From Prochlorococcus sp. AG-363-A16 (GTDB taxonomy: Bacteria > Cyanobacteriota > Cyanobacteriia > PCC-6307 > Cyanobiaceae), in contig QCFB01000009.1 in NCBI GenBank assembly GCA_003280345.1, positions 1-64,000 on the forward strand: a stretch of 64,000 nt of DNA. Direction: 5' to 3'. Made by a program: the position numbers and the translations under genes. The notes below the pieces were generated by a model. That model saw nothing but the letters and a program-made list of their open reading frames with translations. It had not been told where the DNA came from and searched no databases. Below are positions 10,221 through 19,270 of the stretch, one piece after another (within the stretch, counting starts at the first letter, position 1; the number at the start of each line of letters is the position of its first letter).

Positions 10221-10772
10221 TTACCCCCCTGGCATTGCGGGCTTATAGCCCCCCGCCTGATCAGAACAATCCAAACTTTCTCTTGTTGCTATTCCAGTTA
10301 CTGGATTTACCCCATCGGCTTCCTTACACATATTTCTTTGGTCATCGCTATCTAGAACAGCAAAGGTGAAGTCTGCACCTTCGATCTGTGCACCTGCGAA
10401 GCTGCTACCAGAAGCAATCATTCCTACTAAAACAGCATTGCGAAGATCTGTTTTTTGAAAATTAACCCTATCTGCCAATACATCAGTCAAATTTATCCCG
10501 TTTAGATTGGCACCTTTTAAATCAGCAAGAGTAAGAACAGTGTTGTGTAGATCTACATCACTAAGATCTGCATCACGTGCAACCGCTCCTGCCAGAGAAG
10601 ACTTGGACAAATCTTGACCATGAAAGTCTTGTCCTGTTACATCAGCACGAACGTAATTAGGTACTTCTTCCCCCTGATCAAGGGCCGCCTGCGCAGGCAA
10701 TGCAATGAAGAGGCAAAGACATAAAACAAGTGCTTTCACAAGGAACCTGCTTGCAAGTGAATATATCGACAT
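10221..10772 (-). CDS. Secreted (probably thylakoid-lumenal) pentapeptide-repeat protein
   Basis: From ATG at 10772 the protein is 183 residues. A signal peptide (LVKALVLCLCLFIALPAQA) probably ends after AQA. The middle is a run of pentapeptide repeats of the A(D/N)LXX type (for example ADLSD, ADLKG, ANLNG, INLTD, TDLRN, ADFTF), which fold as a right-handed beta helix. The C-terminal tail has two cysteines (NMC, LDC) that could form a disulfide. Lumenal proteins of this kind (TL17-like) are known in plants and cyanobacteria without a settled function. A GTG 24 bp upstream is an alternative start. Confidence 0.82.
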   Translation of the reverse strand: MSIYSLASRFLVKALVLCLCLFIALPAQAALDQGEEVPNYVRADVTGQDFHGQDLSKSSLAGAVARDADLSDVDLHNTVLTLADLKGANLNGINLTDVLADRVNFQKTDLRNAVLVGMIASGSSFAGAQIEGADFTFAVLDSDDQRNMCKEADGVNPVTGIATRESLDCSDQAGGYKPAMPGG

Positions 10773-10954
10773 AGTTTTGAGGGCCAGTGTCTTCACTTTG
10801 CCTGAATAAGCTGCCTTGGGAAAAATCTACCAAAAGAATAGATAGAACCAGTTACCCCTTTGGACACAAAACACAAAGTTGAGATGGTTTAAAAATAAAT
10901 CCACCGACTGTTTAAAGATATGCAAAACGAAAGATCACTTCTATTAGTTTTAGC

Positions 10955-10983
10955 TTGACCAGCCCATCCAAGTTACGTAGGAT
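10955..10983 (+). promoter_or_regulatory. Sigma-70 type promoter of the psbY-like gene
   Basis: TTGACC (10955-10960) and TAGGAT (10978-10983) are separated by exactly 17 bp. A transcript would start near 10990, leaving a leader of under 20 nt before the ATG at 11007. This is one of the best matches to a sigma-70 promoter in the window and fits a strongly expressed photosystem gene. Confidence 0.6.
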
Positions 10984-11006
10984 CACCAACGCTTACGCAC
11001 TCCGTT

Positions 11007-11138
11007 ATGGACCTCCGTCTTCTGGTCGTTGCAGCCCCGATTCTTTTCTCGGTAGCTTGGACTGCATTTTGGCTCGCAAAGTGGGGGGTGATTAAATTTG
11101 ACTTCCTAACTGGACTAAAAAACGCGGTAGACGGCTAA
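11007..11138 (+). CDS. psbY: Photosystem II protein PsbY (probable)
   Basis: A 43-residue single-span protein beginning MDLRLLVVAAPILFSVAW and ending in a short charged tail. The start MD(L/W)R followed by a valine/leucine-rich helix is the pattern of PsbY, a peripheral low-mass subunit of photosystem II near cytochrome b559. The tail differs from textbook PsbY, so another small photosystem subunit cannot be excluded. It stands alone behind a good promoter and is followed by a hairpin at 11172. Confidence 0.6.
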   Translation: MDLRLLVVAAPILFSVAWTAFWLAKWGVIKFDFLTGLKNAVDG

Positions 11139-11789
11139 AGATCTCAAAGATCTAAGACCTAAAATATGCTTTAGAGCCACTCAAAAGGGCTCTATGTATT
11201 TAATGGTGTCGTCATAAAGACTTTTTTGATTTGCTCTGATGCTTGACCCAGTGTCAACAATTCCTAACAATGGCGCAATAACTCGGTTGCTCCACAGGCA
11301 GAAGCAAATTTATTCTCTTTCCTGAAAAAATAATTACGAAGATTGATGTAAACCTCTGGAATAGCTACATAGGTTACATATAGAGATTTCCCACATGGCC
11401 TACATCACATGGCCCATAAGAAGATCTAGGCAAGCCAGCCCAACTCATTTTCAAGAAGACAGAAGTTTGGGAAATGAAATTAACAGCAGAAGAGCTGACC
11501 AAAGTATCAAAAAAAAGCATCCTACAAAAGAAAATTACTTTAAAGCCTTAAAACAGGGCGGAGTTTGGCTTTCGTAGTTTTTTGACTTTGAAAACAAAGT
11601 CAGAAGTACTTACTCATAAGCTATATAAATTGATGAAAAGTTATTAATTAGAACTATTTAAATAAGCAATGTCTAGGATCCATAGAAAAGTATTCAATAG
11701 AAAACAGAAAATTAAGTAAAAGGGTTAGGAAAAACCAAAATTGCCTAGATTTTCTGCAAGAATCATTTTGAATCAACCTTTAAAGGACC
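11139..11789. other. 650-bp intergenic region with no secure gene
   Basis: After the psbY hairpin the stretch is AT rich. It contains one open frame of 60 codons (11395-11577, plus) whose product is basic and polar, with no recognisable family and no Shine-Dalgarno sequence. Straight after its stop lies an 8-bp perfect stem, TGACTTTG / CAAAGTCA (11583-11602), with a four-base loop. The open frame may be chance or may be a small gene ending in a hairpin. Nothing else in the gap looks coding. Confidence 0.4.
11172..11194 (+). terminator. Hairpin after psbY
   Basis: TAGAGCC and GGCTCTA pair in a 7-bp stem around a 9-nt loop, 34 bp after the psbY stop. The following bases (TGTATTTAATGG) are only moderately U rich, so termination is likely but weak. 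Confidence 0.45.
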
Positions 11790-12392
11790 GTGCGCGAGAT
11801 CTTGATTAGTTTTTCTATCTTTGTCACCTGCTTATTCCTGGCTGTAATTAGCCAACTAATTTCCCCGACCCCAGTTTCAGCATCGAACTTTAATTCAACT
11901 CTCCAAGCTGAGCTCCAAGCCATCGAGAAATCTTCTCCAGCCCAAACTATCTTTGAGTTAGACCCAGAGGATCAAAATCCTACTCTTTTTGCTATGGCAA
12001 CAGATAAACCCAATTCAGAATCAGCACCTTTAGGTGGTGCAGTTGAAAAGGGCAGTTCGAAGCTTACTTCTAGTGGGCTAAGTATTACTGATCTAGTAAT
12101 TGGAGAGGGGCCTGAAGCAACTGCAGGGCAAAGGGTTTCCGTCAACTATAGAGGTACTCTAGAAAACGGAAAGGAATTTGACAGTAGCTATGAAAGAGGT
12201 CCCTTTAGCTTCCCTCTTGGAGCAGGGCAAGTGATTAAAGGTTGGGACGAAGGTGTGGCGGGAATGAAAGTTGGAGGCAAAAGAAAATTGGTTATTCCAC
12301 CTGAACTTGGTTATGGGAGCAGAGGTGCTGGAGGTGTAATCCCCCCCAATGCAACGTTAGTTTTTGAAGTTGAATTACTCAGCATCAACTGA
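11790..12392 (+). CDS. FKBP-type peptidyl-prolyl isomerase, exported
   Basis: Proline isomerase acting outside the cytoplasm. The N-terminus (residues 1-31) is a signal peptide or membrane anchor ending PTPVSAS. A 60-residue linker follows, then one FKBP domain (about 95-200) with [36 protein letters not shown] and PPELGYG. The aromatic and acidic pocket residues (Y120, D131, W152) are present. The start is GTG, preceded by AAAGGA at a good distance. It lies 83 bp upstream of sodN on the same strand. A role in folding exported metalloproteins is possible but not shown. Confidence 0.92.
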   Translation: MREILISFSIFVTCLFLAVISQLISPTPVSASNFNSTLQAELQAIEKSSPAQTIFELDPEDQNPTLFAMATDKPNSESAPLGGAVEKGSSKLTSSGLSITDLVIGEGPEATAGQRVSVNYRGTLENGKEFDSSYERGPFSFPLGAGQVIKGWDEGVAGMKVGGKRKLVIPPELGYGSRGAGGVIPPNATLVFEVELLSIN

Positions 12393-12475
12393 GTCAATTG
12401 CTTTCAGATCAAAAATGCTCACCCAAGCAGGTTCATCCCCCGTTAGGGTATTAGTAGGCTTTTTCTTAGTTCCCG

Positions 12476-12949
12476 ATGTTGCGTTCGGCACTTTCTTCCG
12501 TTTTTAATTACCTTCCTGCAACTTCCGTTCAGGCCCACTGTGATGGCCCTTGTGGCGTTTACGACCCTGCTTCCACAAGAGTAGCCGCAGAAGCAGTTCT
12601 TTCTATGACCAAAAAACTGCTTGCAATGGAGCCCCCTGCAAACAATGATGCAGCGTCCTGGGCTAGCTATAACAATACTTTTTCGAGATATGTAGCTATT
12701 AAGGAAGAACAGGCAAAGGAAGCCAAAAAAGAGCTTTTAATCCTTTGGACTGATTATTTCAAGCCAGAGCATCTAGCCTCATTCCCAGATCTTCATGACA
12801 TCTTCTGGAAAGCTGCGAAGTTATGCAGTGCTTGCAAAGTAAATATTGATCAAGAGAAAGCTGAAGAGCTAATGCAAGCTGTGGAACAAATCCATCATAT
12901 TTTTTGGAAATCTAAAGGGAGAGCTGACGCTTGGATCACAGCAAGCTAA
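12476..12949 (+). CDS. sodN: Nickel superoxide dismutase precursor
   Basis: Converts superoxide to oxygen and hydrogen peroxide. The nickel hook HCDGPCGVYDPA is at 21-32: after removal of the 20-residue propeptide ending VQA, His1, Cys2 and Cys6 would bind nickel and Tyr9 would gate the site. The rest is the expected four-helix-bundle subunit, and the 157-residue precursor has the usual length. It is followed at 46 bp by its peptidase gene sodX and then by a convergent putative nickel permease, the standard marine picocyanobacterial arrangement. Confidence 0.98.
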   Translation: MLRSALSSVFNYLPATSVQAHCDGPCGVYDPASTRVAAEAVLSMTKKLLAMEPPANNDAASWASYNNTFSRYVAIKEEQAKEAKKELLILWTDYFKPEHLASFPDLHDIFWKAAKLCSACKVNIDQEKAEELMQAVEQIHHIFWKSKGRADAWITAS

Positions 12950-12995
12950 AGAAGCAGGTCAAAAAGTTTCAAAAATAAAATCTTTAATCCTTTTA

Positions 12996-13304
12996 TTGGC
13001 TGGGTTCCGTAGACATTGCCGTGTCAAAGGAATATCTATGCAGCCAACTCTTATGGATGGAGACATTGTTATCTACAAGCCAATTAATAAAGATGATAAT
13101 CCCCCAAAGATTGGGTCAATAGTTGTTGCAGAGCACCCTCTAGACCCTAAAACCTTAATAATCAAAAGAGTCCACAAAATAAATGATTTTGGTCTTGAGT
13201 TAAGAGGAGACAATGATGTAAGTATTGACAGCCGTCAATTTGGAACAATCAGCCTCATTCTTCTACGTGGTGTAGTTGAGGAAGTGATTCATATTGACAA
13301 ATAA
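12996..13304 (+). CDS. sodX: Nickel-SOD maturation peptidase (signal peptidase-like)
   Basis: Small S26-family serine peptidase that is thought to cleave the SodN propeptide to free the nickel-binding histidine. The serine is S14 in KGISMQPTLMDGD and the general-base lysine is K57 in LIIKRV, followed by LRGDN. The only ordinary start codon in reach is TTG at 12996. The frame is open upstream and encodes a hydrophobic run (KSLILLLAG) directly before it, as in longer homologues, so the true start may be a rarer codon such as ATA at 12975. Confidence 0.85.
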   Translation: MAGFRRHCRVKGISMQPTLMDGDIVIYKPINKDDNPPKIGSIVVAEHPLDPKTLIIKRVHKINDFGLELRGDNDVSIDSRQFGTISLILLRGVVEEVIHIDK

Positions 13305-13318
13305 ATAATATTTTCTCT

Positions 13319-13987
13319 TCAAATAATCTGACCAGATGTCTTCTGAATCCAGATCAATCCTGTTATCACAGAAAGAACACCTGCTCCTGCCATCAATAGT
13401 GGTAAGGCCTTACGTCCAGCAGCCACAGTTGCCACAGAGATAGCAACTAAAAATCCTCCCATAGTGATAATTGAGCCGAATAAATATGCCGCCAAATAAG
13501 CGACAGCTCCTATTGGAGGTAATGCCAAAGCAGGAAAAACTGCAACAAGGTGACTTGCACCAGCCAATCCATGCAAAATTCCTAGGCTGGTTGCGGCATG
13601 TGGATGGCTCCGATGTTTTTGTTTGCCTCGAAAATGCAAATGAATGTGGTCATGAGTATGACCTTCCCCATGTTTGTGCTCATGTGCATGAATACTGAGC
13701 CCTAAAGAAGTCCTAATTGCCAACGCGCCTACAACTAACAGAGCGATACCAACGACAAATTCTGCTAAAGAAGACATAAATTCAACATGAACCATATCCT
13801 TTACCAAGATCGCAATTGCGGAAAGGACTAAGACCCCTGTTGAATGCCCGACCCCCCAAGCCAACCCTTCATAAAAAGCAGCTTTGGGCTTACGCAAAGC
13901 AGAAGGAGCCATTGCTATTAAATGGTCAGCTCCCCCAAGCACATGTATAGCCCCTGCAGCAATTCCAGTAATGATGCTGATCAACAT
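13319..13987 (-). CDS. Putative nickel permease linked to Ni-SOD
   Basis: A 222-residue membrane protein with about six hydrophobic segments. Helix 1 carries HVLGGADHL (H15, D21, H22), resembling the metal-binding helix motif of nickel/cobalt permeases. H48 follows in helix 2 (GVGHSTG), and a second copy-like motif, GILHGLAGASHL, is at 136-147. A cytoplasmic or periplasmic loop at 100-130 has thirteen histidines. It converges with sodN-sodX 14 bp after the sodX stop, which supports nickel supply for SodN. Substrate choice is inferred from motif and context, not shown. Confidence 0.8.
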   Translation of the reverse strand: MLISIITGIAAGAIHVLGGADHLIAMAPSALRKPKAAFYEGLAWGVGHSTGVLVLSAIAILVKDMVHVEFMSSLAEFVVGIALLVVGALAIRTSLGLSIHAHEHKHGEGHTHDHIHLHFRGKQKHRSHPHAATSLGILHGLAGASHLVAVFPALALPPIGAVAYLAAYLFGSIITMGGFLVAISVATVAAGRKALPLLMAGAGVLSVITGLIWIQKTSGQII

Positions 13988-14089
13988 ATAAGGAATTTCA
14001 CAAAATTGATTCTGACTGTTTGGTCATAGTTTCAATAACCATTGAACTATAAAAATTCTTGGAGTGGTTTGACATTCAACCTGAATTGT

Positions 14090-14974
14090 TCATTTACCAA
14101 TCAACTCCTTCAGAGCTTTACAAACATCTACTTGTCTCATCAATGACTCTCCCACCAAAACCGCATCAGCACCCGCAGAATGAACCCTCAACAAATCAGA
14201 TCTAGTAAAAAGGCCAGATTCACTAACCAAAACAGATCCCTGTTGCTTTAATTGCTTTAAAAACTTTCTAGCAAGCGATTCAGTTGTAGAAAGATCTGTA
14301 TTAAACGTCGCCAGATTTCGATTATTAACTCCAACAAGAGGAAATCCACCTAACTTCAAAACCCTCTCCATTTCTTCTGAGTCATGAACCTCGACTAAGA
14401 CAGCCAGGCCGAGGTTGGATGCGACTTTTCGCAAATAAGTGAGGTCTTGGTCTGGAAGTATCGCCGCAATTAACAAAACTGCGTCCGCCCCCGCTGCCCT
14501 TGCTTGATAAAGCTGATATGGCATCAGGATGAAATCCTTACAAAGGATTGGTATATCAACAGCCTTCCTTACCTCTATAAGTATCTCAAAACCACCCTGA
14601 AAAAAGCTCTTGTCCGTTAGCACTGACAAGCAAGTTGCGCCTCCTTCTTGATAAGACTTAGCAAGAGCAACAGGATTGAAATCTTCACGAATAACACCCT
14701 TACTAGGGCTAGCTTTTTTTATCTCAGCAATCACCGAAGGAAGTAAAGATGCTTTACACAAAGCACCTTGAAAGTTCCTCGTGGGAGGCAAGTCGGAAAT
14801 TTGAGATTTTAGTTTTTCCAAAGGAACTCGCTGACGTGCAATCTCAACTTCTCGGTCCTTTTCCCAAACAATTTTCTCTAAGATATTTCGAGGTTCACCT
14901 TCTAAATGAGGAATCGCATATTCCAGATTTGCAACCTTTATGCTTGGGTTTGGGGGGCGGCGACGAATCTCCAT
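14090..14974 (-). CDS. trpC: Indole-3-glycerol phosphate synthase
   Basis: Closes the indole ring in tryptophan synthesis. It is a TIM-barrel protein with [14 protein letters not shown] (83-96, catalytic lysine K86), [24 protein letters not shown] and VLVGESLMR in the family order. The best start is ATG at 14974, giving 294 residues with a cyanobacterial N-terminal extension of about 30. It is a stand-alone trp gene, 30 bp downstream of lpdA. Confidence 0.96.
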   Translation of the reverse strand: MEIRRRPPNPSIKVANLEYAIPHLEGEPRNILEKIVWEKDREVEIARQRVPLEKLKSQISDLPPTRNFQGALCKASLLPSVIAEIKKASPSKGVIREDFNPVALAKSYQEGGATCLSVLTDKSFFQGGFEILIEVRKAVDIPILCKDFILMPYQLYQARAAGADAVLLIAAILPDQDLTYLRKVASNLGLAVLVEVHDSEEMERVLKLGGFPLVGVNNRNLATFNTDLSTTESLARKFLKQLKQQGSVLVSESGLFTRSDLLRVHSAGADAVLVGESLMRQVDVCKALKELIGK

Positions 14975-15004
14975 AAACAAATAAATAAGAGACAGTTAAA
15001 GTAA

Positions 15005-16465
15005 TTAATTTAAAGATGAAACCTTGTTCTCTAATTGTCTATAAGCTTGTTTATAAGCCACCTCAATCACTTCGCTCAAAGTTGGGTGAGTATGAACCTC
15101 ACAAACAAGATCTTCTACGCTCAGTCGTCTGGCCAATGCATTAGCCACCTCTTGAATAAGGTCGGCTGCATGAAGGCCATAAATATGAGCCCCAAGGACT
15201 TCTCCAGTATCTTTTCTAAAAAGTAACTTCATCAGCCCATCACTTTCCAATTCTGCCAATGCTTTTGAATTGGCCTTAAAGTAACTTCGTACACTGCCTA
15301 GTTGAAAACCCTCTTTAGAAGCAAGATCTTTTGCCTCAGCCTCGGTTAAACCAACTGAACTTATTTCTGGGTGAGTGAAAGTTGCTGCAGGGATACTCCG
15401 ATAATCAATTTTGCGTTTTTTACCAAGAATATTATCTACCGCAACAGTTCCTTGGGCGGCGGCTGTATGTGCCAACATCAACTTCCCAGTGACATCTCCA
15501 ACTGCCCAAAGGTTCGGGATAGGCTTTGAGTCCACCAAGACCCTCATACAATCATCAATTGGAATAAAACCTCGATTCGTCTCAACACCTACCGACTGAA
15601 GATTCAGTTTTTTACTAGTTGGGACCCTGCCAGTCGCAACAAGTACTGCATCTACTTCTAACTCTTCAACCAAATCTCTAGTCTTAACCTCTGACAATTC
15701 AATTTTTACTGGGCACCCAGGTGTAACTTTGCTGGCCAATAATCCAGCACGAGCATCAATATCACGAGCATCAATCAATTTGCGAGAAGCAATCTTTGCA
15801 AGGTCAGGATCAAAAGTAGGCATTACCCGATCAAGTGCCTCTATCATCGTGACTTCACAACCTAGTGCTGTATAGATATCTGCGAACTCAAGTCCTATAT
15901 ATCCACTCCCAATAATTGCTATCCATCTAGGCAGCCATTCAAGATTTATTGCCTCATCACTGGTAAAAACTGTTCTTCCATCTGTTTGGATTCCAGGAGG
16001 AACAAAAGGGTCGGAACCAGTTGCAAGGATTACGTCCTTAGAGGTAATTATCCGATCAACTCCACTAGATTCCCTCAGACCAACTCTTTGTAGTCCCTCA
16101 AGTCTTCCTTCCCCACGAAGAATCTTTACTCCTGACCTCTCTAATGTCTTAGTCAGGTTGTTTCGAATAGCTGCAACCAATGTATTTGCATGCTCAGCAA
16201 TCTTCTGCCTCTCAAAACGAACTGGAGCAGAATGGATACCAAATCCGGCAAGATGTTCAGCATTAGCCAACTCCCTCACTTTGCCACTTGCTGCCAATAA
16301 AGCTTTAGAAGGCACACAACCCCTATTGACGCATGTCCCACCCATTTCACGAGACTCAACAATCGCAACTTTTAGACCATTCTCAGCGGCATGCTTTGCA
16401 GCATCAAAGCCGCCATAACCCGCGCCAATGACAATTAAATCGAAATCGAAACTAGCTTGACTCAC
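15005..16465 (-). CDS. lpdA: Dihydrolipoyl dehydrogenase (E3)
   Basis: FAD enzyme that reoxidises lipoamide in 2-oxo-acid dehydrogenase complexes, or the L protein of the glycine cleavage system. FAD site: IVIGAGYGGFDAAKHA. Redox-active disulfide: C45 and C50 in GGTCVNRGCVPSK. The NAD site is around IGSGYIGLEFAD, and the C-terminal dimer motif HTHPTLSE supplies the catalytic histidine. The length is 486 residues. The GTG start overlaps the stop of the methylase gene by 4 bp, so the two are translationally coupled. It can serve the complex of the pdhA product encoded at 3.5 kb. Confidence 0.96.
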   Translation of the reverse strand: MSQASFDFDLIVIGAGYGGFDAAKHAAENGLKVAIVESREMGGTCVNRGCVPSKALLAASGKVRELANAEHLAGFGIHSAPVRFERQKIAEHANTLVAAIRNNLTKTLERSGVKILRGEGRLEGLQRVGLRESSGVDRIITSKDVILATGSDPFVPPGIQTDGRTVFTSDEAINLEWLPRWIAIIGSGYIGLEFADIYTALGCEVTMIEALDRVMPTFDPDLAKIASRKLIDARDIDARAGLLASKVTPGCPVKIELSEVKTRDLVEELEVDAVLVATGRVPTSKKLNLQSVGVETNRGFIPIDDCMRVLVDSKPIPNLWAVGDVTGKLMLAHTAAAQGTVAVDNILGKKRKIDYRSIPAATFTHPEISSVGLTEAEAKDLASKEGFQLGSVRSYFKANSKALAELESDGLMKLLFRKDTGEVLGAHIYGLHAADLIQEVANALARRLSVEDLVCEVHTHPTLSEVIEVAYKQAYRQLENKVSSLN

Positions 16466-17334
16466 TTTTGCTTATTTGCTTTAGAGATCATTTTGACGCG
16501 TCGCCGTTCCAAGAGTAGTGGGACTGCAGCAGATGCCACATTTAAAGACTCGACAACAGAATTATGTGGCAAGGTTATGAAATGAGAGCAACAAGCATTT
16601 ATTAAGGGGTGAATACCAGATCCTTCATTGCCCAAAACTAATACAGTTGGCTTGGTCCAATCAAGCTCCCAATAAGGCAACACGGGATAATGCGTTTGAT
16701 TGCTAGATGCAATTGTGGAAACAATTTGGAACCCACCTAAAGCAGCGAGCTTTAACTTTTCGACAAGTTCCTTAACAGCACTATTTTCTGAAGATCCCAA
16801 TCTTTCATAAGGAAGACGCAATACTGCGCCAGCAGAAGCCCTCAGTACTTTTTGATTTAAGGGGTCAGCGCCTAACGCAAGCCATAAAACTTCCACATCA
16901 GCTGCCAAAGAAGTACGAAACAAAGTTCCTAGATTCCCAGGATCTTGCAATCGATCTAAAGCCAAAACGAAACTAGATTCCTTTTTTGGCTTTGGCAAGC
17001 CAGCCAAAGGGAAAAGGGCTGCTACTCCATCAGGACTATTTGTAGTCAAAGCAGCTTCAAGGACAGAAGGCGTTACGTGGTGAAGCAGAACCTGCTTTGA
17101 GAGTGAATGCAAAATCTTTGAATTGGCTTTAATCCAACTACTAGTTGCAACTAGCTCGTGAGGTGAAATACCCGTTCGCAATGCTTCTTCTAATAAATGT
17201 GTACCTTCTAATAACAAGGTCGCAAGCTCTATGCGACCTTGCTTGCTAGCAAGACTTTTCAATCTTTTGACTAAAGGGTTGCGCCGACTAGCAATCAAAG
17301 GGCCATCAAAAATATCAATCAATTGATTATTCAA
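16462..17334 (-). CDS. TrmH/SpoU family RNA 2'-O-methyltransferase
   Basis: SPOUT-class enzyme using S-adenosylmethionine to methylate ribose in rRNA or tRNA. The three knot motifs are visible: RLQDPGNLGTLFRTS, VLVLGNEGSGI and LPHNSVVESLNVASAA. The N-terminal substrate-binding domain covers about 110 residues. The 290 residues start from a TTG that overlaps the stop of the preceding small gene by 4 bp. The exact RNA target cannot be read from the sequence. Confidence 0.92.
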   Translation of the reverse strand: MNNQLIDIFDGPLIASRRNPLVKRLKSLASKQGRIELATLLLEGTHLLEEALRTGISPHELVATSSWIKANSKILHSLSKQVLLHHVTPSVLEAALTTNSPDGVAALFPLAGLPKPKKESSFVLALDRLQDPGNLGTLFRTSLAADVEVLWLALGADPLNQKVLRASAGAVLRLPYERLGSSENSAVKELVEKLKLAALGGFQIVSTIASSNQTHYPVLPYWELDWTKPTVLVLGNEGSGIHPLINACCSHFITLPHNSVVESLNVASAAVPLLLERRRVKMISKANKQK

Positions 17335-17579
17335 AAACTCTGTTTACCTCGAACCCTAAACCCTTCATTTAGAAGAAGCGTTCCTCCTTCAACTTCAACA
17401 CCATGCAAAGTTGCTATTTCTCCTTTAATTCCTTCCTTGGCTAGGTTCTCAATCATTTTCTTCACTACAAGCTCCTCAACCATTGAGGTATCTATTGCAT
17501 TAGGGGTCAAACGTTCAGCTAAACCTCCTATTTTTGAAGCAACTAATTCAGACGCATTAGAAATCTTCAACAAAATCAT
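17331..17579 (-). CDS. Small conserved hypothetical protein
   Basis: 82 residues from ATG at 17579, translationally coupled to the SpoU methylase (4-bp TTGA overlap). The predicted fold is alternating helix and strand (VEELVVKKMIENLAKEGI, then GEIATLHGVEVEGGTLLL), with no membrane segment or catalytic motif. I do not recognise a named family. The coupling suggests a partner or RNA-binding accessory of the methylase, which is inference. It lies 34 bp downstream of tRNA-Leu(CAG). Confidence 0.7.
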   Translation of the reverse strand: MILLKISNASELVASKIGGLAERLTPNAIDTSMVEELVVKKMIENLAKEGIKGEIATLHGVEVEGGTLLLNEGFRVRGKQSF

Positions 17580-17613
17580 TAGTCAAAAGATGATTTTCAT
17601 TTAGACAAGTTAA

Positions 17614-17697
17614 TGCGGATGGGGAGACTTGAACTCCCACGACATTGCTGCCACTAGTACCTGAAACTAGCGCGTCTACCAATTCCGCCACATCCGC
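17614..17697 (-). tRNA. tRNA-Leu (anticodon CAG)
   Basis: On the minus strand the acceptor stem GCGGATG pairs with CATCCGC and is followed by discriminator A. The D arm holds AATTGGTAGACGCG. The anticodon stem CTAGT/ACTAG encloses TTCAGGT, so the anticodon is CAG. A long variable arm (class II) precedes the T loop GTTCAAGT. CCA is not encoded. Confidence 0.96.
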
Positions 17698-17853
17698 TAA
17701 CGCCTGTCGCGATAGCGACTTTACGAACATAAAGCATCGATTCCCTCGCTTTTTAAACAACGCAAGCCTGGCTTATCCAGTTGTCCAGCTGTCCACCTGG
17801 ACGAGCCTTGTGGGGCTTGCCAAGATGTATCCATATTTTATTCGGGACTGGGT

Positions 17854-19152
17854 ATGCCCATCGCGGCGACAATCTCTAAAGAGATTTACAAGCCGCATCT
17901 TGAAGTCAAGGGAGGTTATTCACTTTCAGGAGAATTAAAAGTAAGTGGAGCCAAAAATTCAGCTCTTGTACTAATGGCTGCTTCACTTTTGACTGAAGAG
18001 TCAATGCGAATCAATAACGTTCCACTTCTTACAGATATTGAAGGCATGGCTGAGATCCTTGTCACAATGGGAGTAAAGGTAAAGCGCAGTCCAAGCTGTA
18101 TCGAAATAAAAGCTGAAGGGCTTCATCACGCAGAGCTCCCCTACGAGCTAATGGCAGGTTTAAGAGCAAGTTTCTTCTGCATTGGCCCTCTTCTTGCAAG
18201 ACTTGGAAAAGCAAAAATCCCCCTTCCTGGTGGATGCAGAATTGGTGCAAGGCCAGTAGGAGAACACATCAAAGGCCTAAAAGCTCTAGGGGCCTTTGTA
18301 AATGTTGAGCATGGCTCTGTAATAGCTTCAATTCCTGGCGCAAGGAAAAGGCTTAAAAGCGCTCATATCGTATTGGATTGCCCAAGTGTTGGAGCCACAG
18401 AAACTATTTTGATGGCTGCAGTTTTAGCTGAGGGTACAAGCACTATCGAAAACGCAGCTCAGGAGCCTGAAGTTCAGGATCTAGCTCAAATGTTGAATAC
18501 AATGGGAGCCAATGTTCAAGGTGCTGGGGGGCCAAAGATAACGATCCAAGGTGTAGAACATTTGAAAGGTTGCGAGTACACGGTCATCCCTGACCGAATT
18601 GAAGCTGGGACATTTCTTTTAGCCGCTGCAATAACAAGATCTTGCCTACGAGTAGCACCGCTAATACCAGAACATATGAGCGCTGTTCTTCAGAAATTAA
18701 GGGATTGTGGATGCATTCTTGAAAAAGATGGGGATGGAATGAAAATAATCCCTGGAGAAATTAGAGGGGTTGACATCACAACTCAACCATTCCCTGGCTT
18801 CCCCACTGACTTACAAGCACCATTTATGGCTTTACTAACTACAGCAAAAGGGACAAGCATTGTTACTGAAAAGATCTATGAAAATCGAATGCAACATGTC
18901 ACTGAACTTCAAAGAATGGGAGCCTCAATTCGCATTCAAGGAAGCACAGCCGTTATTGAGGGGGTTCCAGAATTAAGTGCTGCTCCTGTAACAGGAGGCG
19001 ACCTTCGTTCAGCCGCAGCAATGGTTCTGGCAAGTCTTGCCGCAAGAGGTTCCAGCAAAGTCGAAGGCCTAAATCACCTGGACAGAGGATATGCCGAAAT
19101 AGAAAACAAACTCAATCAAGCTGGTGCCGATATCCTTAGGCGTCAGCAATAA
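17854..19152 (+). CDS. murA: UDP-N-acetylglucosamine 1-carboxyvinyltransferase
   Basis: First committed step of peptidoglycan synthesis, adding enolpyruvate from PEP to UDP-GlcNAc in the cytoplasm. [12 protein letters not shown] near residue 32 and the catalytic cysteine C128 in [17 protein letters not shown] are both present. The six-fold repeated inverse barrel is complete over 432 residues, ending [11 protein letters not shown]. It lies 28 bp ahead of tRNA-Leu(CAA) on the same strand. Confidence 0.97.
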   Translation: MPIAATISKEIYKPHLEVKGGYSLSGELKVSGAKNSALVLMAASLLTEESMRINNVPLLTDIEGMAEILVTMGVKVKRSPSCIEIKAEGLHHAELPYELMAGLRASFFCIGPLLARLGKAKIPLPGGCRIGARPVGEHIKGLKALGAFVNVEHGSVIASIPGARKRLKSAHIVLDCPSVGATETILMAAVLAEGTSTIENAAQEPEVQDLAQMLNTMGANVQGAGGPKITIQGVEHLKGCEYTVIPDRIEAGTFLLAAAITRSCLRVAPLIPEHMSAVLQKLRDCGCILEKDGDGMKIIPGEIRGVDITTQPFPGFPTDLQAPFMALLTTAKGTSIVTEKIYENRMQHVTELQRMGASIRIQGSTAVIEGVPELSAAPVTGGDLRSAAAMVLASLAARGSSKVEGLNHLDRGYAEIENKLNQAGADILRRQQ

Positions 19153-19180
19153 GGGATCTCCTGACATAAAATCATTTCAA

Positions 19181-19262
19181 GGGAGCGTGGTGGAATTGGT
19201 AGACGCACCGCACTCAAAATGCGGCACCTTCGGGTTTGTCGGTTCGAGTCCGACCGCTCCCA
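19181..19262 (+). tRNA. tRNA-Leu (anticodon CAA)
   Basis: The acceptor GGGAGCG pairs with CGCTCCC, discriminator A. The anticodon stem CCGCA/TGCGG encloses CTCAAAA, giving anticodon CAA. A variable arm CACCTTCGGGTTTG and T loop GTTCGAGT confirm a class II tRNA. It fills the space between murA and argD with only 8 bp to the argD start, so it may be cotranscribed with them. Confidence 0.97.
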
Positions 19263-19270
19263 CTGCCTTA

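Noticed and set aside
19124-19270. N-terminal extension of the argD frame by 49 codons
   Set aside because: The extension reads through the end of murA and the whole tRNA-Leu gene. Homology starts at the ATG at 19271.
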